Assembly: GCA_017745295.1 (NCBI GenBank)
Contig: JAGHZR010000006.1
Coordinates: 62,001-126,000 of the forward strand
Reading direction: 5' to 3'
Length of the DNA: 64,000 bases
DNA from: Novosphingobium sp.
GTDB taxonomy: Bacteria > Pseudomonadota > Alphaproteobacteria > Sphingomonadales > Sphingomonadaceae
A model generated the notes under the pieces. That model saw nothing but the letters and a program-made list of their open reading frames with translations. It was not told where the DNA came from and did not search any database. Position numbers and translations under genes: made by a program. Of the stretch, positions 11,701 through 19,080 are shown piece by piece (position 1 is the stretch's first letter; every line of letters begins with the position of its first letter).

Positions 11701-12632
11701 AGGCGGTCCTGCTGTGCGCGGCGCACCATGCCGTCTGGGACGGTGCTTCGCTGGATCTCACGTTGACGGCTTGGGAACGTGCCTATGCGGCGTTGGGGGC
11801 GGGGAGGGCGCCGCCGGTCCGCAGCGACCGCGAGCAATACATAACATTCCTGCGTCGCCAGCAGGACCGCCTGACGACACCTGGCGGAGAGGCGGCGCTC
11901 GCGTTCTGGCGCGGGCGATGCGATGGCGGCGGCAGGATCGGCCATCTCCTTTCTCAGCCAGTATCACGCGAGCGTTATATCGGCCAATCCGAACGTTTTG
12001 GAATGGGTTCCGTCGTTTTCGGCAAACTCCGCAGCCTTTGTGCCGCGACCGGAACGACACTGTTTGCAGGTCTTCAGGCACTGATCCGAAGTTGGGTCTG
12101 GTCGCGCTGGGCGGTTACCGAGGTGGCCATCGGATCGCCGGTGATGTGCCGTCAAGGACGGGACTTTTCCGTTTCTCCGGGGCCTTTCATCAACCATGCG
12201 GTCTTGCGCTGCCGGGTGACGGGGGCGGACAGCTTGTCCGAGGCTATCGCGAAGGCAGGCGAAGAAGTTCGTCTGGGCCTGAAACATGCCGGTATTTCCG
12301 CCGAAGAGGCGGCCCCTGGCGGCAACAGGCTTTTCGATATCGGCCTGACGTTGCAGTCGAGCGAGGGCGCGCGCCGTGCTCTGGAACGTCCCAGTGCCGA
12401 TCCCCGCGTGTTCGGCCTCCATACCGCGCTCTGGTTCGATGTGACGCCGATCGATGGGGATCTGTTGTTCGATCTCGTCGCAAATCTGGATCATTTCGAT
12501 CCTGCACGCATACGGGATATCCTGCGCGACATTCGCGCGACATTCGAGGCGCTCCTGGGCCGCCCGGAAGATCCGATCGCGGAAGTTGTCCCCAGGCGCG
12601 CGCGACCGAGGCTGGCAATCGATGTCGGCTGA
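5742..12632 (+). CDS. Non-ribosomal peptide synthetase, (partial C)-A-T-C-A-T-C
   Basis: A 2296-residue NRPS with two modules. Residues 1 to about 210 again resemble a C-lobe-only condensation fragment without HHxxxDG. The first A domain (about 230-720, core motif VIFTSGSTAEPKG near 364) is followed by carrier Ser766 and a full C domain with HHIITDA at 947-953 (Ala in place of the usual final Gly). The second A domain (about 1270-1740, IIYTSGSTGRPKG near 1409) is followed by carrier Ser1808 and a last C domain with HHAVWDG at 1995-2001. By-eye specificity residues are D-P-C-D-L-G-G-V-D for the first, where acidic residues at two pocket positions hint at a basic amino acid, and D-F-W-S-V-G-G-V-F for the second, resembling Thr-type codes. 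There is no thioesterase, reductase or epimerase domain, so the terminal C domain probably releases the product. The stop overlaps the PPTase start by 11 bp. Confidence 0.92.
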   Translation: MKGHPAFAAPRRPLGTQSDRLVNGLVWPHDRAEGRSESSVQLSDSAIEALTSFSRDAGWGIQDILRALAHVLLYRYLDEDLTTRFEWLDGEWVRFRRALGGTTCFGALLAAGDDTGECCKAAPVAGDLFLASSREWARQGDQGVIALWLSDDWTRLHVEGVAPVAAIERLAVHAARLLADAVRAPDVALDDLDLLDEADLLELAESAGPTIAFEGPDTIDGLFLDQVARTPENIAVSCKDERLTYRQLDDRSARQARALLAAGVGAGSTIAVFMHRSCALLVGILAAHRCGAGVLLLDPGQTANRLTAMLRLSGTNIVIGKGPAPGFLENGQVWIDMDGATADIADDPDARSSLPGASGNGIAYVIFTSGSTAEPKGLAVSHAAMANRMRWLALVYRLGEQDVSLARTAQSFDPAWCEMVRLLCVGGRTHFLETGAERDPAAVVRAISAEHVTVIDLVPAPLKALLEYSRAFGVAAQLGSLRWFLAGAEELTGALVSSFRQVLGGGKARLINGWGATETTVDATWQDCTNLSDEAPAPLGRPIANCAVHILSRSGRLMPLGMKGELAVTGACLALGYIDPDEASAQRFAEVPALGNRRSYLSGDTARLSCSGVLHFVGRSDAFIKIRGVRVAPGTILDLARKCDGVGDAVLHKVSESGDEDVVLFVVPREGAELRAEEVRAFLAERLPAAMLPDRCVIIAAVPRNASEKVDFGALGAFLEPETPAELASAVAEATDVLSWVCKAFGALIGGSHGPDADFFRLGGNSLTAVRLIARVADELGLMLTVRDVYEAPTPADLAKRIAQAPPLDSADLEAEADGNATHAQRRFWILSRDARKSLAYHVPLDIRLSGCWELAPLQRALDSLVEHHEILRTTFRLAGQELEQVVHPFTPGMLRAELTERSTDTAEEDVLGRLHGKPFDLASGPLLRMGLLRSNGSPDVLWMTQHHIITDAWSMGLLVDALEDAYRAALQGAAIDEAPLRLQHRNVAAWQSRWLAGPSGALARDYWQSSLDSLPHRLQLPTDRPRRMDRTCEAAVLQISLPTGIAGDFLDLALRRDASPFMAFASLAGVLLHSWSGQSDFILGAPFAGRTRQCFEDQLGCFVNSLPLRMNISGQDTFLDVLGRVRETCLGALEHQLYPFDLIVRDLARSDKPGLDALFDVMIVVQNTPEPRGKALAGEVRLAETELEQSKLDLIFTFVERAGHWTMRLDYDATLFDASSIGRLAEQFCAMMEVFGQAPTCPVADVLIPAADTDEFLGDDQPLHAAFEQWARHAPDRTALVYGERRRSYGELDFAATHLADLLMDELGEESGVVAIHLDRTDRIVEVQLAILKAGHAFLTLNPADPPQRLHDLLEDSGALAVVEDGIHRIQAELPPTCRRICLDAPEKRRRGGKPLPRRLVQPQDPAYIIYTSGSTGRPKGVLVAHSSARSLVLAAEEVIAPHGQEAWSVFHAFHFDFSIWETFVPLSRGGRVVLLGERDRRNPRALAERISEDGITVLSQVPSAFDHLAPELVRLRASGLKWVVFGGEPVNLTLLHAIMPQLPQTAFLNGYGITETTVFSSFKRLGADTALQNVGRSIGNQKIWILDDRLRPVLDGAIGEICIGGPALALGYVHASERDAARFAFLPHAPDTRIYRSGDFGRSDGEGNLIFLGRRDRQVKCHGHRIELEEIRIAALAVPGVTEAAVLPPRDDHMGELILIVVVSDPVTSIQRIRSMLSERLPPYMLPARIEITEAFPRLSNGKVDMAALADKLVDADRPQPIPAVIETDDAEPDEPLVAILHAMRSAIDVPALGADDDFFAHGGHSLAAIRVFAEIEARLGCSFELEAIFEHPTARALAAALFTTEAPSCADELARVLDTYPASALQAGLWAIAHFQSPELPNTLVERCRLPDDLDLPRCEQAFLAVFERFDIFRTTFALEAGVLVQKIDAQPSARAGLRIVELDQGADLEACLAEITRSEGLAPFELLEGPLVRLVVVKAEGAEAVLLCAAHHAVWDGASLDLTLTAWERAYAALGAGRAPPVRSDREQYITFLRRQQDRLTTPGGEAALAFWRGRCDGGGRIGHLLSQPVSRERYIGQSERFGMGSVVFGKLRSLCAATGTTLFAGLQALIRSWVWSRWAVTEVAIGSPVMCRQGRDFSVSPGPFINHAVLRCRVTGADSLSEAIAKAGEEVRLGLKHAGISAEEAAPGGNRLFDIGLTLQSSEGARRALERPSADPRVFGLHTALWFDVTPIDGDLLFDLVANLDHFDPARIRDILRDIRATFEALLGRPEDPIAEVVPRRARPRLAIDVG

Positions 12633-13383
12633 AATTGCGTTTCGTGTCGGTACTCGTCCGCTCCTCGATTTCCAATGTCGACGGATCGCACCGGACGAAA
12701 TCCATCTCTACTGGCTTTGCATCGACAACGGGACTTGCAAGGTTCGCGGGATCAACGCCTTGCTTGACCATGAGGAGCAAGCGAAAGTTGGGCAATATCT
12801 GCGCGAACAGGACCGGGACCGTCAGGTCGCATCGCGAGCTGCCTTACGCCTGATCCTCGGCGCCTATCTCGGCATTTGCCCTCGTTCGCTTCAGTTCGTC
12901 GTGTCGGGCAAGGGCAAGCCGGTGCTCGAAAACGGGGATGTTTCCTTCAACGTCTCTCATTCGGGTGCGAGGATCGTGATTGCCGTCACCCGGCGCGGGC
13001 GCGAGTTGGGCGTGGATGTCGAGCGAATTCGTCCCATGCCGGACCTGGAAGGGCTCGCACGTCACATCACCACGGCCCATGAATGGGCGCTCTGGCGTTC
13101 CATGGCACCGGAGCGCAAAAATCGGGCATTTTACGAACTCTGGACTCGCAAGGAGGCCATGCTCAAGTTGGATGGCAGCGGACTTTCCCGCAGTCCTGAC
13201 AGTCTTGACGTCGGCTTTTCGAACGAGAGCGCTGCAATCTGTTTCGGATCGCGTGCCGGCCTCGTGTCCTTTTCACCTGAAGCGACCTATGCCTGCGCGC
13301 TTGCCTTTACCGATCCGGAATGTCTGCACGCCGTCAGCCTTGAAAAGGTGTCGTTCCGACAATGGGCCGAGACCGCAAGCTAG
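12622..13383 (+). CDS. Sfp-type 4'-phosphopantetheinyl transferase
   Basis: This 253-residue enzyme transfers phosphopantetheine from CoA to the Ser of carrier domains, here most likely Ser764, Ser766 and Ser1808 of the two NRPSs just upstream. Family motifs are clear: FNVSHSG, then LGVDVERIRP with the magnesium-binding Asp/Glu, then FYELWTRKEAMLK. The length suits the Sfp/EntD group rather than the shorter AcpS group. I chose the ATG at 12622 because it overlaps the NRPS stop by 11 bp. The open frame runs further upstream, but that part lies inside the NRPS coding sequence. It appears to be the last gene of the NRPS operon; an inverted repeat at 13498-13528 follows. Confidence 0.9.
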   Translation: MSAEIAFRVGTRPLLDFQCRRIAPDEIHLYWLCIDNGTCKVRGINALLDHEEQAKVGQYLREQDRDRQVASRAALRLILGAYLGICPRSLQFVVSGKGKPVLENGDVSFNVSHSGARIVIAVTRRGRELGVDVERIRPMPDLEGLARHITTAHEWALWRSMAPERKNRAFYELWTRKEAMLKLDGSGLSRSPDSLDVGFSNESAAICFGSRAGLVSFSPEATYACALAFTDPECLHAVSLEKVSFRQWAETAS

Positions 13384-13497
13384 AGCACTCCGAGTAGATC
13401 CTGGAGGCCGTTCGGACCTTGCTTCATCATGGTGCTGCCTTGCCAGTCCTTAATTCCAGGCGCTGTTCGAAGGACAAGTCTGCGCGCTACGGATTGA

Positions 13498-13528
13498 GCG
13501 AGGCAGGCGGACATGCCTCCTGCCTCGC
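13498..13528. terminator. Hairpin between convergent genes
   Basis: Perfect 10-bp inverted repeat, gcgaggcagg paired with cctgcctcgc around an 11-nt loop. It lies between the end of the PPTase (+) and the end of the TonB-dependent receptor (-). There is no strong T run, so this is a probable bidirectional terminator rather than a certain one. Confidence 0.55.
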
Positions 13529-13535
13529 TTCCGGC

Positions 13536-15926
13536 TTACATTTTTACGCGAACGGTCAGGCCATAGGTCCGGGGATTGCCCGGGTAGCCCTGAATGATGC
13601 CGGTGGACTTGGTGTAGCCCAGCAGGTTGATGAAATAGGCCTTGTTGAACAGGTTCTCGGCCCAGAACTGCACGTCGAGGCGGCCATTGTCGAGCAGGGT
13701 GCCGACCCGCGCGCTGGCAAGGGCATAGCCGCCGATCTCGGCCGAGGGGTCGAGCGTGATCGTGGTGTTCTGCTTCGAGCGCCAGTTGACGTCGAACAAG
13801 CCGTAGACCTGCGTGGTGTCGTTGATCGGCACGGTGTAGTCGACGGTGAAGTCCGCCGTCCACTTCGGCGCCCAGGCGACCTGGCGGCCGGTGAGATCGC
13901 AAGTGAGGGCCGTCGACTGTGCCGGGCAGACCGAGTTGTGGAACGAGGAATAGGTCGCCTTGTTGTAGGCGACGAAGCCCTTGGTATGCAGGCCTTGCAG
14001 CAGCCAGGTCTGCATTTCCGCTTCGATGCCCTTCGACGTGACCGAGCCGACGTTCGACAGGAACTTGAGCGCGGTATTGCCCACGCCCACGGCCTGGTTG
14101 GCCTGGTAGTCCTTCACCTTGGTGTGGAAGGCGGTGAGGTTCAGCAGGACCTTGTCGTCGAAGAACGTCCCCTTGATTCCCGCTTCGAAGTTGTCGGCGG
14201 TTTCGCCCTTCACGGTCTGCCCGGCACCGACGGCAATCGCCTGGGCATCGACCATCGGCAGCAGGTTGAAGCCCGCCGACTTGTTGCCGCGCGCATACTT
14301 GCCGTAGATGAAGATGCTGGGCGTGACCTTGTAGTTGATGCCCGCTTCGCCCGAGAGCGCGCTGTCCTTCAGGCTGGTGTCGACATGGCCAAGCTGGGCA
14401 TTGGCACCGGCAGCCGACATCGCCTTGATCTGGGCGGCGTTTAGCTTGCCGGGGTTGGACACGACCTGACCGTCATAGAGCTGCGAGCGGCGCTCCCAGG
14501 TCTGGCGCAGGCCCACGTCGATCGAGAGGTTGCGCGCGGCGTCCGGATGCCAGGTGACGTTGCCGAACAGGGCATCGGTATCGGTGTGGAACACGGCCTG
14601 GCTGGCGATGCCGAAGCCGTCGAGCCGCGCCGCATAGGCGCCCTGTGCCCAGGTCCTGCCGCCGGTGCTCGGGAAGGCTGTCGCGCTCGGGTTGGCGGCC
14701 CAGATATTATACTGGGGGCCGAATTCGATGCGGGAATCGACTTGCAGGCGCTGGCGGCTGAGGAAGCCGCCGAGCGTTGCCTCTACCGGCTGGTCGGCAG
14801 GCGTGGACCAGCGCAGTTCCTGGCTGAACTGACGTTCCTTGTTGCACGATCCGTAGTCGGTGATGGCGTCGAGCTGGGTATAGTCGTTGTCGTTGTTGGT
14901 GAAGCAGGACCACTTCTGCCACGCCGTGATCGAGGTGAAGGTGCCGATCCCGTCGACGTCCCAGTTGACTTCGCCGCTGGCCGAATTGGCCTTGGTCTGG
15001 GCGTTGAGGGCGCCGTCGATGTTGATGGCGCGGTCCTTGGCATTGCTGGTCAGCAGGGTGTAGCCGGCTGCCGCCATGCGGGCCTGGAGCGCCGCCGGGT
15101 TATAGACCGAGAGGATCACCGGCGACATCGTGTTGAAGTCCTGCTCGCCATGCATGCCGATCAGGCGGATGGAGAGATTTTCGGTCGGCGTCGCCAACAG
15201 CTGGCCGCGAATGCCCGAGCCCTGCCGCGCATTCTGGCGGCTGCCGTTGTAGACGTTCTTGTAGGTGCCGTCGCGGTCGCTGTCGAAGGCGGAGACGCGG
15301 AACGCCAGCTTGTCGGCGATCAGCGGTCCGGTAATGCTGGCCTTGACCTCGCGCAGGCCGAAGTTGCCGAAGCTGACTTCGCCGGTGCCGCCCAGTTCGA
15401 ATGCGGGCTTCAGCGTGTTGATGAGCACGGCGCCGGCCGTGGTGTTCTTGCCGAACAGCGTGCCTTGCGGGCCGCGCAGCAGTTCCACGTCGGCAATGTC
15501 GTTGAAGTCGTTCGAGACCATGCCCTGACGGCCGGTGTAGACGCCGTCGACGAAAACGCCGACCGAGCCGTCGATACCGTCGGTGTTGAAGCCGTTGTTA
15601 CCGATGCCGCGAATGCCGAGATTGAGCTGCTTCGGGTTGGTCAGATAGACCGAGAAGGCCGGGAACTTGTTCTGGAAGTTGGTGAAGTTCGTGAGGTTCT
15701 GGCGCTTGAGTTCCTCGGCGGAGATGACCGTGATGGGGATCGGCACGGTCTGCGCGTTTTCCGAACGCTTGCGGGCGACGACGGTAATGTCGGCAGCGCT
15801 CTCGGCACCGATCGCCGCCTCGTCGGCAGCCTCTTCGGCGTGAGCGGAGGTAGCAGCGATCGACAGCAGGCTCGCGGAAAGCAGCATGAACGTGCCGATC
15901 TGGCGGCGAGCGATGGAAACGGGCAT
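13536..15926 (-). CDS. TonB-dependent receptor
   Basis: An outer-membrane, TonB-energised uptake channel of 796 residues. The ATG at 15926 gives a good signal peptide (positive start, hydrophobic stretch, ATSAHA before the mature part) and has a G-rich ribosome site 8-10 nt upstream; an in-frame ATG 36 nt earlier gives a poor signal. A TonB-box-like ITVVARKR follows at the mature N-terminus. Then come the plug domain (about 50-170, with RGIG and the conserved LLRGPQGTLFGKNTTAG) and the 22-strand barrel ending in a strand with a penultimate Lys (TVRVKM). The PLUG type (VFVDGVYTGRQG) is the common sphingomonad group for which the ligand is rarely known. It lies 168 bp downstream of a phoD-like gene in the same direction, so it may belong to phosphate-ester scavenging. 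That link is inference. Confidence 0.9.
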   Translation of the reverse strand: MPVSIARRQIGTFMLLSASLLSIAATSAHAEEAADEAAIGAESAADITVVARKRSENAQTVPIPITVISAEELKRQNLTNFTNFQNKFPAFSVYLTNPKQLNLGIRGIGNNGFNTDGIDGSVGVFVDGVYTGRQGMVSNDFNDIADVELLRGPQGTLFGKNTTAGAVLINTLKPAFELGGTGEVSFGNFGLREVKASITGPLIADKLAFRVSAFDSDRDGTYKNVYNGSRQNARQGSGIRGQLLATPTENLSIRLIGMHGEQDFNTMSPVILSVYNPAALQARMAAAGYTLLTSNAKDRAINIDGALNAQTKANSASGEVNWDVDGIGTFTSITAWQKWSCFTNNDNDYTQLDAITDYGSCNKERQFSQELRWSTPADQPVEATLGGFLSRQRLQVDSRIEFGPQYNIWAANPSATAFPSTGGRTWAQGAYAARLDGFGIASQAVFHTDTDALFGNVTWHPDAARNLSIDVGLRQTWERRSQLYDGQVVSNPGKLNAAQIKAMSAAGANAQLGHVDTSLKDSALSGEAGINYKVTPSIFIYGKYARGNKSAGFNLLPMVDAQAIAVGAGQTVKGETADNFEAGIKGTFFDDKVLLNLTAFHTKVKDYQANQAVGVGNTALKFLSNVGSVTSKGIEAEMQTWLLQGLHTKGFVAYNKATYSSFHNSVCPAQSTALTCDLTGRQVAWAPKWTADFTVDYTVPINDTTQVYGLFDVNWRSKQNTTITLDPSAEIGGYALASARVGTLLDNGRLDVQFWAENLFNKAYFINLLGYTKSTGIIQGYPGNPRTYGLTVRVKM

Positions 15927-16094
15927 TCGAATATTCCCCCTGTGGAGTGGACGCGCAACCACGCCCCCTCCACGGGCGCACCGAGAGGGTAGAATCGGCC
16001 AATAAAATTATTATCTTAAGCCGGACGTACTTGCGTGAAGCGCCCGATATTCGGCTTACATGTCTCTATTGTTACAATCGATGTTTTTGCCGGA

Positions 16095-17678
16095 TCAGAC
16101 CGTTTCGACGTGAAGACCGGGCTTTCCGGCTTCCAGCGAGAAGCGCGCGATGTCGGAAATCGGGGAATCCTCGCGCCGGGCATCGGCCAGGCCGCGATAC
16201 GTGACGCTGCCGCCTTTTGCATCGATATCGAGCCGGCCGTAGCCGCGTATTTCGTTCTCGGCGAAAGCCAGCCCATTAGTGGCGGCCAAGGGCTTGAAGT
16301 CCGGATCGGGCCGCAGCGAGGTGATCGAGCCGCCGACGAATTCCGCGGCGATCGGGGCATCGTCGGGACGGTCCGGATTCCGGATATCGGCGGCCGCAAA
16401 GGCATGGATATCTCCGCCCAGAGCCAGCGGGTTACTGGTTCCGGCCTCGGCCCAGCGGCGGAAAATCCTGTCGCGCGCGGCCGGGTAGCCGGACCAGTTG
16501 TCGGCGGAATATTCTGCCTTGCCGTCCTGATAATGCTGGACCGTCTGGCGCATCAGAGTCTGCTGGGTGAGCAGGTTCCACTGGGCTTTTGTCTTGCCGA
16601 GGCGTTCGTCCAGCCACTGCTCCTGCGCTGCGCCCAGCATCGTGCGGCTCGGATCGTAGAGGTCGGCGCAGTCGTTGATCTTGCTGAGGTAGGGCTTGTG
16701 CGCTTCCACAAGACCCGGTGGCTGGCAGGCATGGGGGCCGCGATACTGGCGGTCGTCGACGATCTGCAATTGCGCGAGACTGCCCCAGTCGAGCGTGCGG
16801 TAGAGCCGCATGTCCGGGCCGCGCGGCGGGCGGGCGCGGAGCGGCTGGTGCTCGTAATAGGCCTGATAGGCGGCTGCACGGCGGCGCAGGAAGGCGACCG
16901 GATCGCCGTTCCCTTCGTCCAGCGCGCCGGCATAGTCGTTGGCGACTTCGTGGTCGTCCCAGGTCAAGGCCCAGGGCGCGGCATGATGCGCGGCCTGCAA
17001 CAGCGGATCGAGCTTGTAGGTCGCATAGCGCACGCGGTAGCCCGCGAGGTCCATGGGTTCGGGATTGCGATGCAGGCGCACCGCGTTCTTCTTGTTCGGT
17101 GCACCTTCGTAGATGTAGTCGCCGAGGAAGAGGATCAGGTCGGGATCTTCCTCCACGACATGGCGCCAGGCCGCGTAGAAGCCCGCTTCGTACTTCTGGC
17201 AGGAGGCGAAGCAGAGCCGCAGGCGATCGACCGCCGTCCCGCGCGCCGGCGCAGTCCGCGTGCGCCCGACCGGACTCGCTTCGCTTCCGGCGATGAAGCG
17301 GTAGAAATAGGAGCGGCCCGGGCGCAGTCCGCGCGCGTCGACGTGGACCGAATGGCCCCAGTACGGCTCGGCCCGCGCCATGCCGGACCTTGAAATGCGG
17401 GAGAATGCCTCGTCCTCGGCGATTTCCCAGCGCACCGGGACCGGCAAGGCGGGCATGCCGCCATCGTGTTCCATCGGCTGCGGTGCGAGCCGGGTCCAGA
17501 GAATGACGCCGTCAGGCTCGGGATCGCCCGAAGCGACGCCGAGCGAGAACAGGCCCCGGGGCAAACCGGCAGCGGCGTGGACGCCGATCGAAAACAGCGA
17601 TCCCGCGGCAAAGGCGCCTGCGATCGCACCACGGCGTGAATAGGTGAGGAGGGGGGCGTGCTGGAAGATCTCGGACAT
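16095..17678 (-). CDS. phoD: PhoD-family alkaline phosphatase, Tat-exported
   Basis: A 527-residue secreted phosphodiesterase/alkaline phosphatase of the PhoD family, which releases phosphate from organic phosphate esters outside the cytoplasm using Ca/Fe. The N-terminus carries a twin-arginine signal (YSRRGAIAGAFAAGSLFS). Family motifs in order are VASGDPEPDGVILWTRLAP, FASCQKYEAGFY, LILFLGDYIYEG, WDDHEVANDYAG and GDIHAFAAAD; the Asp, Asn/His and Tyr metal-ligand positions appear intact. I chose the ATG at 17678 rather than an ATG 57 nt upstream, because the latter would put a Pho-box-like sequence (17701-17718) inside the gene. It is divergent from the diguanylate cyclase gene and followed by a TonB-dependent receptor in the same direction. 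Confidence 0.9.
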   Translation of the reverse strand: MSEIFQHAPLLTYSRRGAIAGAFAAGSLFSIGVHAAAGLPRGLFSLGVASGDPEPDGVILWTRLAPQPMEHDGGMPALPVPVRWEIAEDEAFSRISRSGMARAEPYWGHSVHVDARGLRPGRSYFYRFIAGSEASPVGRTRTAPARGTAVDRLRLCFASCQKYEAGFYAAWRHVVEEDPDLILFLGDYIYEGAPNKKNAVRLHRNPEPMDLAGYRVRYATYKLDPLLQAAHHAAPWALTWDDHEVANDYAGALDEGNGDPVAFLRRRAAAYQAYYEHQPLRARPPRGPDMRLYRTLDWGSLAQLQIVDDRQYRGPHACQPPGLVEAHKPYLSKINDCADLYDPSRTMLGAAQEQWLDERLGKTKAQWNLLTQQTLMRQTVQHYQDGKAEYSADNWSGYPAARDRIFRRWAEAGTSNPLALGGDIHAFAAADIRNPDRPDDAPIAAEFVGGSITSLRPDPDFKPLAATNGLAFAENEIRGYGRLDIDAKGGSVTYRGLADARREDSPISDIARFSLEAGKPGLHVETV

Positions 17679-17700
17679 TGCGGGCCTATCGGCATTGAAT

Positions 17701-17718
17701 GTTACTGTCTCGTGACAA
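17701..17718 (-). promoter_or_regulatory. Possible Pho box upstream of phoD
   Basis: Read on the minus strand this is TTGTCAC-gaga-CAGTAAC: two 7-bp units with 4-bp spacing, the geometry of a PhoB box (CTGTCAT-N4-CTGTCAC). The first unit matches well and the second at 5 of 7 positions. It sits about 22 bp before the chosen phoD start. Confidence 0.45.
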
Positions 17719-17856
17719 GTCCCCTCGGCGGGCATTGCGGAGTTTTGATGAGGCCGAGATCCGCAAGGCGCTTAACCTTATGGAAATCTGCCCGCTGGAA
17801 GATAACCTGGCGTGACGCTATCCCGCGCCAGTGCCCCTGAACCGATTGGATCCTCG

Positions 17857-18834
17857 ATGAACCCAACCATGGCTGCCAAAGACCCGATGACCGCTGCCAT
17901 GCCGGGGATGGAAGTCGACCCGGCCGTCTACAAGACCCTGCTGGAATCGACATTGGCCATTCCATGGAAGATCGACTGGGCAACGATGCGGTTCGCGTAC
18001 ATCGGCCCGCAGATCGAACCGCTCCTTGGCTGGGCTCAGGACAGCTGGCTGTCGGTGGACGACTGGGCCTCGCGCATCCATCCCGACGATCGCGATCATG
18101 TCGTCAATTTTTGCGTCTCGCAGTCTGTCGCAGGCAAGGATCACGAAGCGGATTACCGGGCTTTGACCAAGGATGACGGTTATGTCTGGATCCGCGACGT
18201 GGTGCATGTGGTGCGAGGCGAGGACGGAGAGGTAGATAGCCTGGTCGGCTTCATGTTCGATATCAGCGAGCGGAAACGCATCGAACACGAACTGATGAAG
18301 ATGCAGAAGAAGCTCGAGGCTCTCTCGTTCGAGGATGGCCTGACCGGGACCTCCAACCGGCGCCATTACGATGAACGGCTTCAGGCGGAGTGGAAAGGCG
18401 CTCAGACCGGTCAGCATCCCCTTTCGCTGATCCTGCTCGATATCGACCACTTCAAGGACTACAATGATTTCTATGGCCACATTCAGGGCGATGAATGTCT
18501 GGTCAGGATCGCCGGCGCGCTGAAGGAGATCGGGATCCGCCCGCGTGATATCGTTGCTCGCTATGGCGGCGAGGAGTTCGTCCTCCTGCTCCCGGAAACC
18601 AGCGAAGCTGCGGCGGCGGCTCTGGCGGAGCGTTGCCGCGCGGTAATCGAAAGCCTGCATATCCGACACGAGCGATCCAGTTGCAGCGCATTCGTGACCG
18701 CGAGTGTCGGCGTCGGAACGGTCATTCCGCCTTTCGAGGGCGATGCACTCCACTTCTGTGCTGCGGTCGACAAGCTGCTCTACACAGCCAAGCAGGAAGG
18801 ACGAAATCGGGTCAGATCCACATTCTTGCCGTGA
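17857..18834 (+). CDS. PAS-GGDEF diguanylate cyclase
   Basis: A 325-residue cytoplasmic sensor that should make cyclic di-GMP. Residues about 20-150 form a PAS fold with its PAC end (DGYVWIRDVVHVVRGEDGE, then FDISERKRIE). A short coiled linker leads to a GGDEF domain with an active YGGEEF signature. The inhibitory I-site RxxD (RPRD) lies exactly five residues before GGEEF, so product feedback is expected. No transmembrane helix or EAL domain is seen. A GTG at 17812 would add 15 residues; I prefer the ATG at 17857, though neither start has a strong ribosome site. It is divergent from phoD and followed by about 250 bp without a supported gene. Confidence 0.88.
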   Translation: MNPTMAAKDPMTAAMPGMEVDPAVYKTLLESTLAIPWKIDWATMRFAYIGPQIEPLLGWAQDSWLSVDDWASRIHPDDRDHVVNFCVSQSVAGKDHEADYRALTKDDGYVWIRDVVHVVRGEDGEVDSLVGFMFDISERKRIEHELMKMQKKLEALSFEDGLTGTSNRRHYDERLQAEWKGAQTGQHPLSLILLDIDHFKDYNDFYGHIQGDECLVRIAGALKEIGIRPRDIVARYGGEEFVLLLPETSEAAAAALAERCRAVIESLHIRHERSSCSAFVTASVGVGTVIPPFEGDALHFCAAVDKLLYTAKQEGRNRVRSTFLP

Positions 18835-19080
18835 TATCGCTCGCAAGCGGTCTTGACGGCCGGGGCGCTCCAAAATCTTCTGTTGAACGCAGGCGTATCC
18901 TCCAACGACCGCTTCGACGGATACCCGAGGCCGATCGGCAACAAGTTGAACGGCGTGAGGAATGATCGACCTTGAGACCGGCGGATTTTCGCGCCAGGCT
19001 GGCAGTCGGTAAAGGCTGTGTGCAGAGTGGATTCAGGCTGATGAGACAAAAAGTTCCGCTTTCCTGTTCCGGCCTGCGCG

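Noticed and set aside
12454..12621. A longer N-terminus for the PPTase
   Set aside because: The extension lies inside the NRPS coding sequence and is not PPTase-like; the ATG at 12622 fits the operon overlap.
18835..19080. A possible small gene between the diguanylate cyclase and sulfotransferase genes
   Set aside because: Open frames on both strands lack ribosome sites and recognisable protein features.
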